Of a DNA stretch of 64,000 nucleotides, positions 16,804-25,147 are shown in pieces (the stretch's first letter is position 1; each line of letters starts with the position of its first letter). This DNA comes from Rhizobium altiplani (GTDB taxonomy: Bacteria; Pseudomonadota; Alphaproteobacteria; Rhizobiales; Rhizobiaceae): positions 112,070-176,069 of the forward strand of contig NZ_LNCD01000145.1 in NCBI RefSeq assembly GCF_001542405.1, read 5' to 3'. The notes below the pieces were generated by a model that had not been told where the DNA came from, ran no database searches, and saw only the letters and a program-made list of their open reading frames with translations. Both the position numbers and the translations under genes were made by a program.

Positions 16804-17922
16804 ATGGCCCTGATCAACCTGCCGGACTTCTCCGGCGAGCTCCTCTCAGAGTTTGCGGCGCGAAAGACGGAGCGGGTAGATACGCCCGTCATCCAGCCGG
16901 CCGAACCATTTCTTGACATCGCCGGCGAGGATCTTCGCCGGCGCATTTTCATGACCGAAAGCGAGACGGGCGCCAGCCTTTGCCTGCGGCCGGAGTTCAC
17001 GATCCCCGTCTGCCTGCGCCACATCGAGAGCGCGACCGGCACGCCGAAGCGCTATTCCTATCTCGGCGAAGTTTTCCGCCAGCGGCGTGAAGGCGGCAAC
17101 GAGTTCTATCAAGCCGGGATCGAGGATCTTGGCGATATCAATATTGCCGCTGCCGACGCGCGTGCGATCGGCGATGCGATCGGCGTGCTGGAGCGCGTCG
17201 TTCCTGGCAAGCGTCTTGCGGTGACACTCGGCGATCAGGCTGTCTTCGAAGCAGTGGTGCAGGCGCTTGGCCTGCCGCTCGGCTGGCAGAAGCGCCTGAT
17301 CCATGCCTTCGGCAACATGAGCCAGCTCGAAGCTCTGCTGGCAAGCCTCGTCAGCCCTCAGTTCGTAACTGGATTGAGTGACGAGATGGCGCATCTGATT
17401 GCCGCCGACGATGAAGCAGCACTTGTTGCTCACATAGATGCGACGATGCAGGCGACGGGCTATTCGACGAATGCCAGCCGTTCGCCGCTCGAAATCGCGC
17501 GCCGTCTGAAGGAAAAGCTGATCCTCTCCGAAACGCGCCTCGATGATGCGGCCTTCCGCGTGCTGGAAGAATTCCTGTCGCTGAACGTACCGCTGATCAA
17601 TGCTTCGGCGGCCTTGGCCGGTTTTGCCGATGCCGCGGGCCTCAAGCTCGGCAACGCGCTGGCGCGTTTCGACGGCCGCGTGGCCGCTCTGGCCAATGCC
17701 GGCGTCGATTTGGCGCTGATCGATTACCGCGCAGCCTTCGGGCGTCCGCTGGATTACTACACCGGCCTGGTTTTCGAGATCGGCGTCCTGGGCACGTCGG
17801 CGGTTCTCGCCGGTGGGGGTCGTTTCGATCGCCTGATGACCTTCCTGGGCGCCAAGGAACGCATTCCCGCCGTCGGCTTCTCGCTCTGGCTGGATCGCAT
17901 CGAAGCCGAGAGGGCCGTATGA
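16804..17922 (+). CDS. hisZ: ATP phosphoribosyltransferase regulatory subunit HisZ
   Basis: This 372-residue paralogue of the HisRS catalytic core lacks the anticodon-binding domain, as HisZ does. It keeps SLCLRPEFTIPVCLRH, GEVFRQRREGGNEFYQ and the DYYTGLVFEIG and GGGRFDRL blocks. HisZ does not charge tRNA but forms a hetero-octamer with short-form HisG and confers activity and histidine feedback. The stop overlaps the hisG start by four bases, which fits stoichiometric co-production of HisZ and HisG. Confidence 0.95.
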   Translation: MALINLPDFSGELLSEFAARKTERVDTPVIQPAEPFLDIAGEDLRRRIFMTESETGASLCLRPEFTIPVCLRHIESATGTPKRYSYLGEVFRQRREGGNEFYQAGIEDLGDINIAAADARAIGDAIGVLERVVPGKRLAVTLGDQAVFEAVVQALGLPLGWQKRLIHAFGNMSQLEALLASLVSPQFVTGLSDEMAHLIAADDEAALVAHIDATMQATGYSTNASRSPLEIARRLKEKLILSETRLDDAAFRVLEEFLSLNVPLINASAALAGFADAAGLKLGNALARFDGRVAALANAGVDLALIDYRAAFGRPLDYYTGLVFEIGVLGTSAVLAGGGRFDRLMTFLGAKERIPAVGFSLWLDRIEAERAV

Positions 17923-18617
17923 TGACGATTACCATCGCATTGCCCTCCAAGGGTCGGATGAAGGACGATGCCTCGGCGATCTTCGAACGCGCCGGGATCA
18001 GGATCACCGCTGTCGGCAACGATCGCTCCTATCGCGGACGCGTCGAAGGTTGGGACGACGTCGAAGTTGCCTTCCTTTCCGCCTCCGAGATTTCCCGTGA
18101 ACTCGGCAGCGGCACCGTCGATTTCGGTGTCACCGGCGAAGACCTTGTCCGCGAGGGCCTGGCGGAGGCGGACAAGCGCGTCGAGATCTGCGCGCGTCTC
18201 GGTTTCGGCCATGCCGATGTCGTGGTTGCCGTTCCTGAAATCTGGCTCGACGTCGACACTATGGCCGATCTCGGCGATGTTGCTTCCGACTTTCGCGCCC
18301 GTCACGGCCGGCGCCTGGCGATTGCCACGAAATACTGGCGGCTGACGCAGCAATTCTTCTCCAGCCAGCACGGCATCCAGCTCTACCGGATCGTCGAAAG
18401 CCTTGGGGCAACGGAAGGGGCTCCTGCCTCGGGATCGGCCGATATCATCGTCGACATCACCTCGACTGGTTCGACTCTTCGCGCGAACAACCTGAAGATC
18501 TTGTCCGACGGCGTCATCCTTCGCTCCCAGGCCTGCTTCGTCAGGGCACGCAAGGAAAGCCACGCGAACGACGCGACCGTTCAGCGGCTGATCGACGCCG
18601 TTCGCTCGGCACTCTGA
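17919..18617 (+). CDS. hisG: ATP phosphoribosyltransferase, short form
   Basis: This 232-residue enzyme catalyses the first step of histidine biosynthesis, ATP plus PRPP to phosphoribosyl-ATP. It lacks the C-terminal ACT-like regulatory domain of long-form HisG, so it needs HisZ. The family signature DIIVDITSTGSTLRANNLK, which includes the PRPP-binding loop, is present, as is GTVDFGVTGEDLVRE. It starts at the ATG overlapping the hisZ stop and is followed by a strong bidirectional terminator. Confidence 0.96.
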   Translation: MMTITIALPSKGRMKDDASAIFERAGIRITAVGNDRSYRGRVEGWDDVEVAFLSASEISRELGSGTVDFGVTGEDLVREGLAEADKRVEICARLGFGHADVVVAVPEIWLDVDTMADLGDVASDFRARHGRRLAIATKYWRLTQQFFSSQHGIQLYRIVESLGATEGAPASGSADIIVDITSTGSTLRANNLKILSDGVILRSQACFVRARKESHANDATVQRLIDAVRSAL

Positions 18618-18640
18618 CCATCGCCAAATCAACACACGAA

Positions 18641-18670
18641 AAAACCCGCCGTCTGGTGACGGCGGGTTTT
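18641..18670. terminator. Bidirectional terminator between hisG and the DoxX gene
   Basis: A perfect 13-base stem (AAAACCCGCCGTC paired with GACGGCGGGTTTT) around a TGGT loop has a T-run on the plus strand and an A-run that becomes Ts on the minus strand. It can stop both convergent transcripts. Confidence 0.93.
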
Positions 18671-18696
18671 TCCTGCTTGGGAGAATGCTTGATCGC

Positions 18697-19140
18697 TTAG
18701 GCGACTGCGTAGGCGCCGCGGCGTGCGTCGAGCGAGTAGAGGCCCGGGCCGACAATGGCGAGGAAGATGTAAGCGCCGGCCAGCGTGAAGTTCTTCATGA
18801 CCATGATCTGGTTCAGGGCGTTGATCCAGCCGAGAGCGGCAGCCGGGAAATCCGGAACGTTGACCGTCGGCAGGTGGAAGACGACAGCGGTGAAGATACA
18901 AAAGGCGGCGAGCAGCCAGCCGACGATCTTCGTCTGGTAGCCGACGAGAACCGCGAGGCCAGTCACAAATTCAAAGGCGCCTGCGAGATAGGTCAGGGCA
19001 GTCGACGCCGGAAGACCAGCACCGGCGATCATGCCAGCGGTTCCAGCCGGATCGGTCAGCTTGCCGAAGCCGGCAAGTATGAACATGAACGACAAGAGTA
19101 CGCGAGCGACAAAAATGACAATATTGTTGGTATTCGACAT
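18697..19140 (-). CDS. DoxX-family membrane protein
   Basis: This 147-residue protein has four hydrophobic segments and the DoxX N-terminal pattern (VARVLLSFMFILAGFGKL), followed by GLPASTALTYLAGAFEF and YQTKIVGWLLAAFCI. DoxX proteins are small inner-membrane proteins linked to thiosulfate/quinone chemistry or redox and stress responses, and the role here is unknown. The frame extends far upstream to 19497, but MSNTNNIVIF at 19140 is preceded by GGAGA and is the usual start. Confidence 0.88.
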   Translation of the reverse strand: MSNTNNIVIFVARVLLSFMFILAGFGKLTDPAGTAGMIAGAGLPASTALTYLAGAFEFVTGLAVLVGYQTKIVGWLLAAFCIFTAVVFHLPTVNVPDFPAAALGWINALNQIMVMKNFTLAGAYIFLAIVGPGLYSLDARRGAYAVA

Positions 19141-19353
19141 GAACGTTGTCTCCGTTGAATGGCGTTTGAGGTTGTTGTGCCCCGGCACGGTTGCAACCTC
19201 GGATGCCACTTTGTCGCCTTTTTTTGCTGTTGTGGAAAGATAGACGGAAGGGGACACTTCGTTCTCTATTATTGAACGACCGATCTCGGCGAAGTCGGCT
19301 TGCCATCGATGGTGCGCCTCTTTTATGGTCGGCCGCCCAAGATGGAGACCCCG

Positions 19354-20064
19354 ATGGCAGATCTTTCCGCATTTCCGATCACGACGCGCTGGCCAGCAGC
19401 GAACCCGGACATCATCCAGCTTTACTCGTTGCCAACCCCGAACGGCGTGAAGATATCGATTGCGCTTGAAGAGCTTGGCTTGTCCTATGAACCGCATCTG
19501 ATCTCGTTCAGCACGAACGACCAGAAGTCGCCGGAATTCGTATCGCTCAATCCCAATGGCCGCATCCCGGCAATCATCGATCCCAATGGCCCCGATGGAA
19601 AGCCGATCGGCATTTTCGAATCCGGTGCCATCCTGCTCTATTTGGCAGAGAAGACAGGCAAACTCATTCCATCAGATACAGCCGGGCGCTACGAGACGAT
19701 CCAGTGGGTCTTCTTCCAGATGGCCGGTATCGGACCGATGTTCGGACAGTTCGGGCACTTCTACAAATTCGCGGCCGATAAGGTTGCCAACAACTCGTAT
19801 CCGATGGAGCGCTACCGCGACGAATCAAAGCGGCTGCTGAGCGTACTGGAAGCACGCCTCCAGGGTCGCCAATGGATCATGGGCGATCTCTACACGATCG
19901 CCGATATCGCCACCTTCCCGTGGCTCCGCGGTGCCGACATCTTCTACGGCGGGCGTGAGGTGTTGGACTATAAGAGCTTCCCGGCCGTGATGGACTGGCT
20001 AGAGCGCTGCATCGCCCGGCCGGCCTCGGAAAAGGGATTGAATATCCCGGCACGGCCTGCGTAA
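19354..20064 (+). CDS. Glutathione S-transferase family protein (YfcG/YghU-like)
   Basis: This 236-residue protein has an N-terminal thioredoxin-like domain (IIQLYSLPTPNGVKISIALEE through FESGAILLYLAEK) and a helical C-terminal domain (about 115-225) with YTIADIATFPW. The TPNGxK motif near the glutathione site is typical of the nu-class disulfide-bond oxidoreductases YfcG and YghU. It probably handles glutathione-dependent disulfide or peroxide reduction in the cytosol. The ATG at 19354 has GGAGA upstream and is preferred to two upstream in-frame starts (19300, 19342). A terminator follows directly. Confidence 0.92.
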   Translation: MADLSAFPITTRWPAANPDIIQLYSLPTPNGVKISIALEELGLSYEPHLISFSTNDQKSPEFVSLNPNGRIPAIIDPNGPDGKPIGIFESGAILLYLAEKTGKLIPSDTAGRYETIQWVFFQMAGIGPMFGQFGHFYKFAADKVANNSYPMERYRDESKRLLSVLEARLQGRQWIMGDLYTIADIATFPWLRGADIFYGGREVLDYKSFPAVMDWLERCIARPASEKGLNIPARPA

Positions 20065-20081
20065 ATCTGAGGCAAATATGC

Positions 20082-20112
20082 AAAAAAGCCGGTCCAAAAG
20101 GCCGGCTTTTTT
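20082..20112. terminator. Terminator after the glutathione transferase gene
   Basis: AAAAAAGCCGG and CCGGCTTTTTT form a symmetrical hairpin with A- and T-runs on both sides. It can act on both strands between two convergent genes. Confidence 0.85.
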
Positions 20113-20127
20113 CATGTGCGGGAGCGT

Positions 20128-20700
20128 CTATTGGCGCCTGGCAAACTCGCCGCCGGTATTCGTCTTGAAACGAGGGAAGATGAAAACACCGAGCATGCTG
20201 CCGTGATTAGCATCGTCGTGGCCGTTCGACTCGCCCATGCAGAACAACGGCTGACGGAAGCCATTCGACATCATGATGGTGGTCGAGAAACAGAAGGATG
20301 AGGAGAGCGTCGCAGCCTGCTCGAAGAGTTCCAGGATGTGATCGTGATCCTTCGGATCGTAGCAGCGCATGAGGCTCAGAAGCCCGCATTCCCGCGCCGG
20401 GAGTCCGTGCAGCAGGGCGCTCCATTCCTTGAGGCGGATCACGCCGCTGGACAGGTCTCCGACCCAGGTTTCCGAAATGGAAAACTGCGCCAGCATTTCA
20501 GGATCATGATTGCTGATATCCAGTGAGCCCGGCATAAGCGGTGCCGCGGCGTTGGTTCTCGCGATTTTGAACAAATTTTTCCCCAGCTTAGGTGCGGCTT
20601 CCCCCGCCGCACGTCCGGCAAAAATGAGCAGGTTCATGTTGCACCGCGCATCATGCTCGGGCGACCGGGAAATGGGGTCTGGATTGCCGGTTCTTCTCAC
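20128..20700 (-). CDS. Conserved hypothetical protein, possible PAS-type sensor domain
   Basis: This 190-residue product has no signal peptide or membrane segment. The core runs FSISETWVGDLSSGVIRL, LHGLPARECGLLSLMRCYDP and HDHILELFEQAATLSSSFCF, a pattern resembling a PAS fold (short strands, the block around VIRL, then the helix before Asp-Pro), but no known effector domain is attached. GTG at 20700 has GGAAG 7 bases upstream. An ATG at 20637 (MNLLIFAG) is an alternative without a visible ribosome binding site. It lies alone downstream of groEL, in the same orientation, beyond the groESL terminator. Confidence 0.6.
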   Translation of the reverse strand: MRRTGNPDPISRSPEHDARCNMNLLIFAGRAAGEAAPKLGKNLFKIARTNAAAPLMPGSLDISNHDPEMLAQFSISETWVGDLSSGVIRLKEWSALLHGLPARECGLLSLMRCYDPKDHDHILELFEQAATLSSSFCFSTTIMMSNGFRQPLFCMGESNGHDDANHGSMLGVFIFPRFKTNTGGEFARRQ

Positions 20701-21275
20701 GGAACCGCTTCCAATTTCACGGGGGCGTTACTCAACTTCTAATATATTTTTCGGGAAGGGGTTGTCCCGAATCCTACGTCGCATTCTCGTGGTCAGGATC
20801 GATGCGCATCGTGACCCATCGGCTGATGACACGCGCCGAATGCGAGGGGATTTATAGGCACTTTCATGCAAACGGCAATCCGCTTTTTGCATAATGCCGG
20901 TCGCTACTGTGAGTGGAAAAACAACCGTAAAAGTATGGGGGACGCGAAAAAGAGCAAAAAAATGCGCAGCTGCCGAAGTGCAACCGGTTTCAATGCTCTC
21001 CTGAGCTCTGAAATGTGCATAAAATTGCAGCGAACGGATAACACAGCTTTTGGAAGAAATAATGCAGGCTCACAAGCTCTGCGAAAGCTTCGCCGAATGC
21101 GAGGCGCATTCAGATATGCGGTTAAACGTTTCACCTGACGATTGAAAAAGCTCACCTGGCGAATCATGCGCCGGAACGAAAAAGGGCGGTCCGAAGACCG
21201 CCCTTCCTATTCCGGGAAAACCAGGAGATAGATCGGTGAAGCTTTATGGACGCTTCAGCGATAGGCTTTCGCCTA
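20701..21275. other. 575-base gap between groEL and the PAS-like gene
   Basis: AT-richer than its surroundings. It holds the groEL terminator (21182-21205), a perfect hairpin TTCGGGA-N8-TCCCGAA (20750-20771), and a 14-base direct repeat CGCCGAATGCGAGG at 20834-20847 and 21091-21104. A plus-strand frame of 90 codons (20866-21138) is basic, low in complexity and probably spurious. No RNA gene is recognised. The end near 20700 must contain the promoter for the minus-strand gene. Confidence 0.5.
21182..21205 (-). terminator. groESL terminator
   Basis: Read on the minus strand, a ten-base perfect stem AAGGGCGGTC closed by a TTCG tetraloop is followed by TTTTT. A UUCG tetraloop gives an exceptionally stable hairpin. 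It lies 70 bases past the groEL stop. Confidence 0.93.
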
Positions 21276-22916
21276 TCACATCATGTCCATGCCGCCCATG
21301 CCGCCCATGCCGCCCGGCATGCCAGCCGGAGCGTCCTTCTTCGGGAGCTCGGCGATCATGGCTTCGGTGGTGATCAGCAGCGAAGCAACCGAAGCTGCGT
21401 CTTGCAGAGCCGTGCGAACAACCTTGACCGGGTCGACGATACCCATGGCGATCATGTCGCCGTATTCGCCGGTCTGGGCGTTGTAACCGAAGTTGTCCTG
21501 ACCCTTCTCGAGGATCTTGCCAACAACGATCGATGCTTCGTCACCAGCGTTCTCGGCGATCTGACGGGCCGGAGCCTGCAGAGCGCGGCGAACGATGTTG
21601 ATGCCAGCTTCCTGGTCGTCGTTCTCGCCCTTGACGGAGATCTTGGCGGAGGAACGCAGCAGGGCAACGCCGCCGCCCGGTACGATACCTTCCTGAACAG
21701 CAGCGCGCGTCGCGTTGAGCGCGTCGTCGATGCGGTCCTTCTTTTCCTTCACTTCGACTTCCGTCGAACCGCCGACGCGGATGACTGCAACGCCACCAGC
21801 GAGCTTAGCAAGACGCTCCTGCAGCTTTTCGCGGTCGTAGTCGGAGGTGGTTTCTTCGATCTGGGCCTTGATCTGGGCAACGCGGCCTTCGATGTCGGAC
21901 TTGGCGCCCGAACCGTCGACGATCGTCGTATTTTCCTTGGAGATCGAAACCTTCTTGGCGCGGCCGAGCATGTCGAGGGTAACCGACTCGAGCTTGATGC
22001 CGAGGTCTTCGGAGATGACAGTGCCGCCCGTGAGGATCGCGATGTCTTCGAGCATGGCCTTGCGGCGATCGCCGAAGCCAGGAGCCTTGACAGCAGCAAT
22101 CTTCAGGCCGCCACGCAGCTTGTTGACGACGAGCGTAGCAAGAGCTTCGCCTTCGACGTCTTCAGCGATGATGAGGAGCGGCTTGCCGGTCTGAACGACA
22201 GCTTCGAGAACCGGGAGCATGGCCTGGAGGTTCGAGAGCTTCTTCTCGTGCAGGAGGATGAAGGCGTCTTCGAGATCAGCGATCATCTTTTCCGGGTTGG
22301 TGACGAAGTACGGGCTGAGGTAGCCGCGGTCGAACTGCATGCCTTCGACGACTTCGAGTTCGGTTTCAGCGGTCTTGGCTTCTTCGACGGTGATAACGCC
22401 TTCGTTGCCGACCTTCTGCATTGCTTCAGCAATGTCGAGACCGATCTGCTTTTCGCCGTTTGCGGAGATCGTGCCGACCTGGGCAACTTCTTCCGAGGTG
22501 TTGATCTTCTTGGCCTTGGCCTGGAGATCCTTCACGACTTCAGCAACAGCGAGGTCAATGCCGCGCTTCAGGTCCATCGGGTTCATGCCGGCTGCAACAG
22601 CCTTGGCGCCTTCGCGAACGATCGCCTGAGCGAGAACCGTTGCGGTCGTCGTGCCGTCGCCGGCGATGTCGTTGGTCTTCGAAGCAACTTCGCGGACCAT
22701 CTGGGCGCCCATGTTTTCGAACTTGTCTTCCAGTTCGATTTCCTTGGCGACCGAAACGCCGTCCTTGGTGATGCGCGGAGCGCCGAAGGACTTGTCGATG
22801 ATGACGTTACGACCCTTCGGGCCGAGCGTTACCTTCACTGCGTCAGCGAGAATGTCGACGCCACGCAGCATCTTTTCGCGCGCGGTGCGGCCGAACTTGA
22901 TTTCTTTAGCTGCCAT
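21276..22916 (-). CDS. groEL: Chaperonin GroEL (60 kDa)
   Basis: This 546-residue chaperonin starts MAAKEIKFG and ends in the Gly-Met repeat tail GMPGGMGGMGGMDMM. The ATP-binding blocks VTLGPKGRNVIID and GDGTTTATVLAQAIV are intact, as is the late signature AAVQEGIVPGGGVALLR. It assists folding of cytosolic proteins as a double heptameric ring with GroES. It is the second gene of groES-groEL (74-base gap) and is controlled with groES by the CIRCE element. Rhizobia often carry several groEL copies, and the position here says nothing about which one this is. Confidence 0.97.
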   Translation of the reverse strand: MAAKEIKFGRTAREKMLRGVDILADAVKVTLGPKGRNVIIDKSFGAPRITKDGVSVAKEIELEDKFENMGAQMVREVASKTNDIAGDGTTTATVLAQAIVREGAKAVAAGMNPMDLKRGIDLAVAEVVKDLQAKAKKINTSEEVAQVGTISANGEKQIGLDIAEAMQKVGNEGVITVEEAKTAETELEVVEGMQFDRGYLSPYFVTNPEKMIADLEDAFILLHEKKLSNLQAMLPVLEAVVQTGKPLLIIAEDVEGEALATLVVNKLRGGLKIAAVKAPGFGDRRKAMLEDIAILTGGTVISEDLGIKLESVTLDMLGRAKKVSISKENTTIVDGSGAKSDIEGRVAQIKAQIEETTSDYDREKLQERLAKLAGGVAVIRVGGSTEVEVKEKKDRIDDALNATRAAVQEGIVPGGGVALLRSSAKISVKGENDDQEAGINIVRRALQAPARQIAENAGDEASIVVGKILEKGQDNFGYNAQTGEYGDMIAMGIVDPVKVVRTALQDAASVASLLITTEAMIAELPKKDAPAGMPGGMGGMGGMDMM

Positions 22917-22990
22917 GATTGAAACTCCTGAATTCGAGTTGTCCGGGCTTTGGGCCCGTAGCTAAAATCGGAAAGGGGAAAAACGGCTGA

Positions 22991-23287
22991 TTAGCCGATG
23001 ATGCCCATGATGTCGGCTTCCTTCATGATCAGAAGGTCTTCGCCGTTGATCTTGACTTCAGTGCCGGACCACTTGCCGAACAGAACGCGATCGCCAGCCT
23101 TGACGTCGAGAGCGACGACCTTGCCGGACTCGTCACGAGCGCCGGAACCGACGGCGACGATTTCGCCTTCCTGCGGCTTTTCCTTGGCGGTGTCGGGAAT
23201 GATGATGCCGCCCTTGGTCTTTTCTTCGGACTCAACGCGACGGACAACGACGCGATCGTGAAGGGGGCGGAAATTGGTGCTTGCCAT
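22991..23287 (-). CDS. groES: Co-chaperonin GroES (10 kDa)
   Basis: This 98-residue protein carries the GroES signature FRPLHDRVVVRRVESEE and the mobile-loop region KTKGGIIIPDTAKEK. The domain ends LLIMKEADIMGIIG. GroES caps the GroEL ring and its length is the family norm. It is the first gene of the heat-shock operon, with CIRCE about 60-85 bases before its ATG. Confidence 0.97.
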   Translation of the reverse strand: MASTNFRPLHDRVVVRRVESEEKTKGGIIIPDTAKEKPQEGEIVAVGSGARDESGKVVALDVKAGDRVLFGKWSGTEVKINGEDLLIMKEADIMGIIG

Positions 23288-23346
23288 TGTCTAATCCCTC
23301 GATCAAATGACACTAGCAGGCCGAGAGCGGCCCGCACGGATGGGTG

Positions 23347-23373
23347 TTAGCACTCGTGCTTGGTGAGTGCTAG
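23347..23373. promoter_or_regulatory. CIRCE operator of groESL
   Basis: TTAGCACTC-N9-GAGTGCTAG matches the CIRCE consensus TTAGCACTC-N9-GAGTGCTAA with one mismatch in the last base. CIRCE is bound by the repressor HrcA, which is not encoded in this window. Its position just upstream of groES fits the usual arrangement and predicts HrcA repression with heat-shock induction. Confidence 0.95.
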
Positions 23374-23633
23374 CGAGGCAGCATTTAGGAGTGGCCCAAC
23401 GGGGAGTCAAGAACGGCCGCAATTTTTCTTCGCCGTCCTCACAAACAGCCATAACAGCAAATCCTTGTCGGAAGTGCGACAGGCTGCGTTCTCTCCGAGA
23501 TTTCCGAACGTCCTGAAGCTGGAGAGCTTTTGTATCCCCGGAACGTTTGCGGCACCCGCGGGGCGAGTAGCGTCAGGATTGCCGCGCATACACGCCGATG
23601 GTATCGAGCAGCTTGGGGCAGGGGGCGGCAACC

Positions 23634-25046
23634 GTGAACAAAACGATCGCGGCGGACGAAATCATAGCGGTACCGACACTTGGGGAGGCGGCGCGTGTAT
23701 GGGCGCGCATCGGCTGCTTGGGCTTCGGCGGGCCGGCCGGTCAGATCGCCCTGATGCACACGACGATTGTCGATGAGAAGCGCTGGATTTCCGAGGAGCG
23801 CTTCCTGCACGGATTGAATTTCTGCATGCTGCTGCCTGGCCCGGAGGCTCAGCAACTGGCCACCTATATCGGCTGGCTGATGCACGGCGTGCGCGGCGGC
23901 CTCATTGCCGGCTTGTTGTTTGTATTGCCGGGCTTCCTTGTCATCCTGATGCTGTCGAGCCTCTACGCCGTCTTTCAGGAGGCCGCGTGGCTTCCCGCTC
24001 TTTTCTTCGGAGTAAAGGCTGCCGTTTTGGCAATCGTCATCGAGGCCTTGCTCCGGGTGGGGCGCCGAGCGCTGAGGGAGCGCTTTCATTATTATGTGGC
24101 CGGAGCGTCGTTCCTGGCTCTCTTCTTCCTGAACTTGCCGTTTCCTCTGGTTATCATCCTGGCCGGAGCAGCAGGCTTGTTATGGATGAAGTATTCCAAG
24201 CGTCGATTGGCAGCGCCGGTCTTGCCGCAAGCCTCTTCGCGCACGCATTTTCCCGAGGTTACGACGCATGTGATCGCAAGGCCTCTTGTGGTGCTCGTGT
24301 TCTGGATCCTTGTCTGGCAGTCGCCACTCATTTTCATTCGCGGCCTCGATGTACCGACGGACCTGATCGCCGAAACCCTGAGCGGCGAAACCAATGTTTT
24401 CGGCGCGGTCTTCATCTTCTTCTCCAAGATGGCCGTCATCACCTTCGGAGGCGCGTACGCCGTCCTCTCCTATGTCGGCCAGGTCGCCGTCGGCCATTAC
24501 GCCTGGCTTCAGCCGGCCGAGATACTCGATGGACTGGCACTTGCCGAGACGACGCCCGGGCCACTTGTTCTTGTTCTCTGTTTTGTCGGATTTCTCGCCG
24601 GCTATCGCAACCCGCTCGCCATGGCGCCGCTTGCCGGGGGCTTCCTTGGCGCCTTCCTCGCCGCCTGGGCGACCTTCGTGCCGAGCTTCATCTGGATCTT
24701 CGCCGGGGCTCCCTACATCGAGAAGCTGCGCAGCAACGAAAACCTCTCGTCGGCCCTTTCGGCGATCACCGCGGCGGTAGTCGGCGTCATCCTCAACCTT
24801 GCCCTTTGGTTCGGTCTGCACGTGCTCTTCGCCGAAGTTGGCCGTGCCGCACTCCTGTCCGGGAAAACCGGTCTGCCAATCGTCAGCGTCGCATGGCCGG
24901 AGTGGCGGACCCTCGATATCGCGGCGCTTGGGATCTTTGTAATGGCGTGCGTGATGCTCTTCCGATTCGAGAAGGGCCTCCTGACGATACTTGCTGTGTC
25001 GACTGCCGCAGGCCTGCTAATCAAAACGGGCGAGGCCCTTCTCTAA
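23634..25046 (+). CDS. chrA: Chromate transporter, two-domain ChrA
   Basis: About 470 residues with two homologous CHR domains: FGGPAGQIALMH near residue 40 and TFGGAYAVLSYVGQ near 280, plus PGPEAQQLA and TTPGPLVLV. It has around ten hydrophobic segments. ChrA proteins export chromate with proton coupling, and rhizobial copies may have another primary substrate. The GTG at 23634 has a G-rich stretch upstream. The ATG at 23598 is an alternative, lacks a ribosome binding site and adds 12 residues. Between CIRCE and this gene I see only non-coding sequence. Confidence 0.88.
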   Translation: MNKTIAADEIIAVPTLGEAARVWARIGCLGFGGPAGQIALMHTTIVDEKRWISEERFLHGLNFCMLLPGPEAQQLATYIGWLMHGVRGGLIAGLLFVLPGFLVILMLSSLYAVFQEAAWLPALFFGVKAAVLAIVIEALLRVGRRALRERFHYYVAGASFLALFFLNLPFPLVIILAGAAGLLWMKYSKRRLAAPVLPQASSRTHFPEVTTHVIARPLVVLVFWILVWQSPLIFIRGLDVPTDLIAETLSGETNVFGAVFIFFSKMAVITFGGAYAVLSYVGQVAVGHYAWLQPAEILDGLALAETTPGPLVLVLCFVGFLAGYRNPLAMAPLAGGFLGAFLAAWATFVPSFIWIFAGAPYIEKLRSNENLSSALSAITAAVVGVILNLALWFGLHVLFAEVGRAALLSGKTGLPIVSVAWPEWRTLDIAALGIFVMACVMLFRFEKGLLTILAVSTAAGLLIKTGEALL

Positions 25047-25147
25047 TCGACGGGCACAGTTTTTTGCCGTTGCTCACTGCAAAATGCCTTGCCATCCCGG
25101 CATGCCTTTGCGATGTCACCTTGACTTAACGACAGCGGGAAATCGGA

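Noticed and set aside
20866..21138. 90-codon plus-strand frame in the groEL gap
   Set aside because: No ribosome binding site, odd basic composition and no recognisable family; it spans repeats and regulatory-looking sequence.
21246..22922. Long plus-strand frame opposite groEL
   Set aside because: It is an antisense artefact of GC-biased codons in groEL; the minus-strand product is an unmistakable GroEL.
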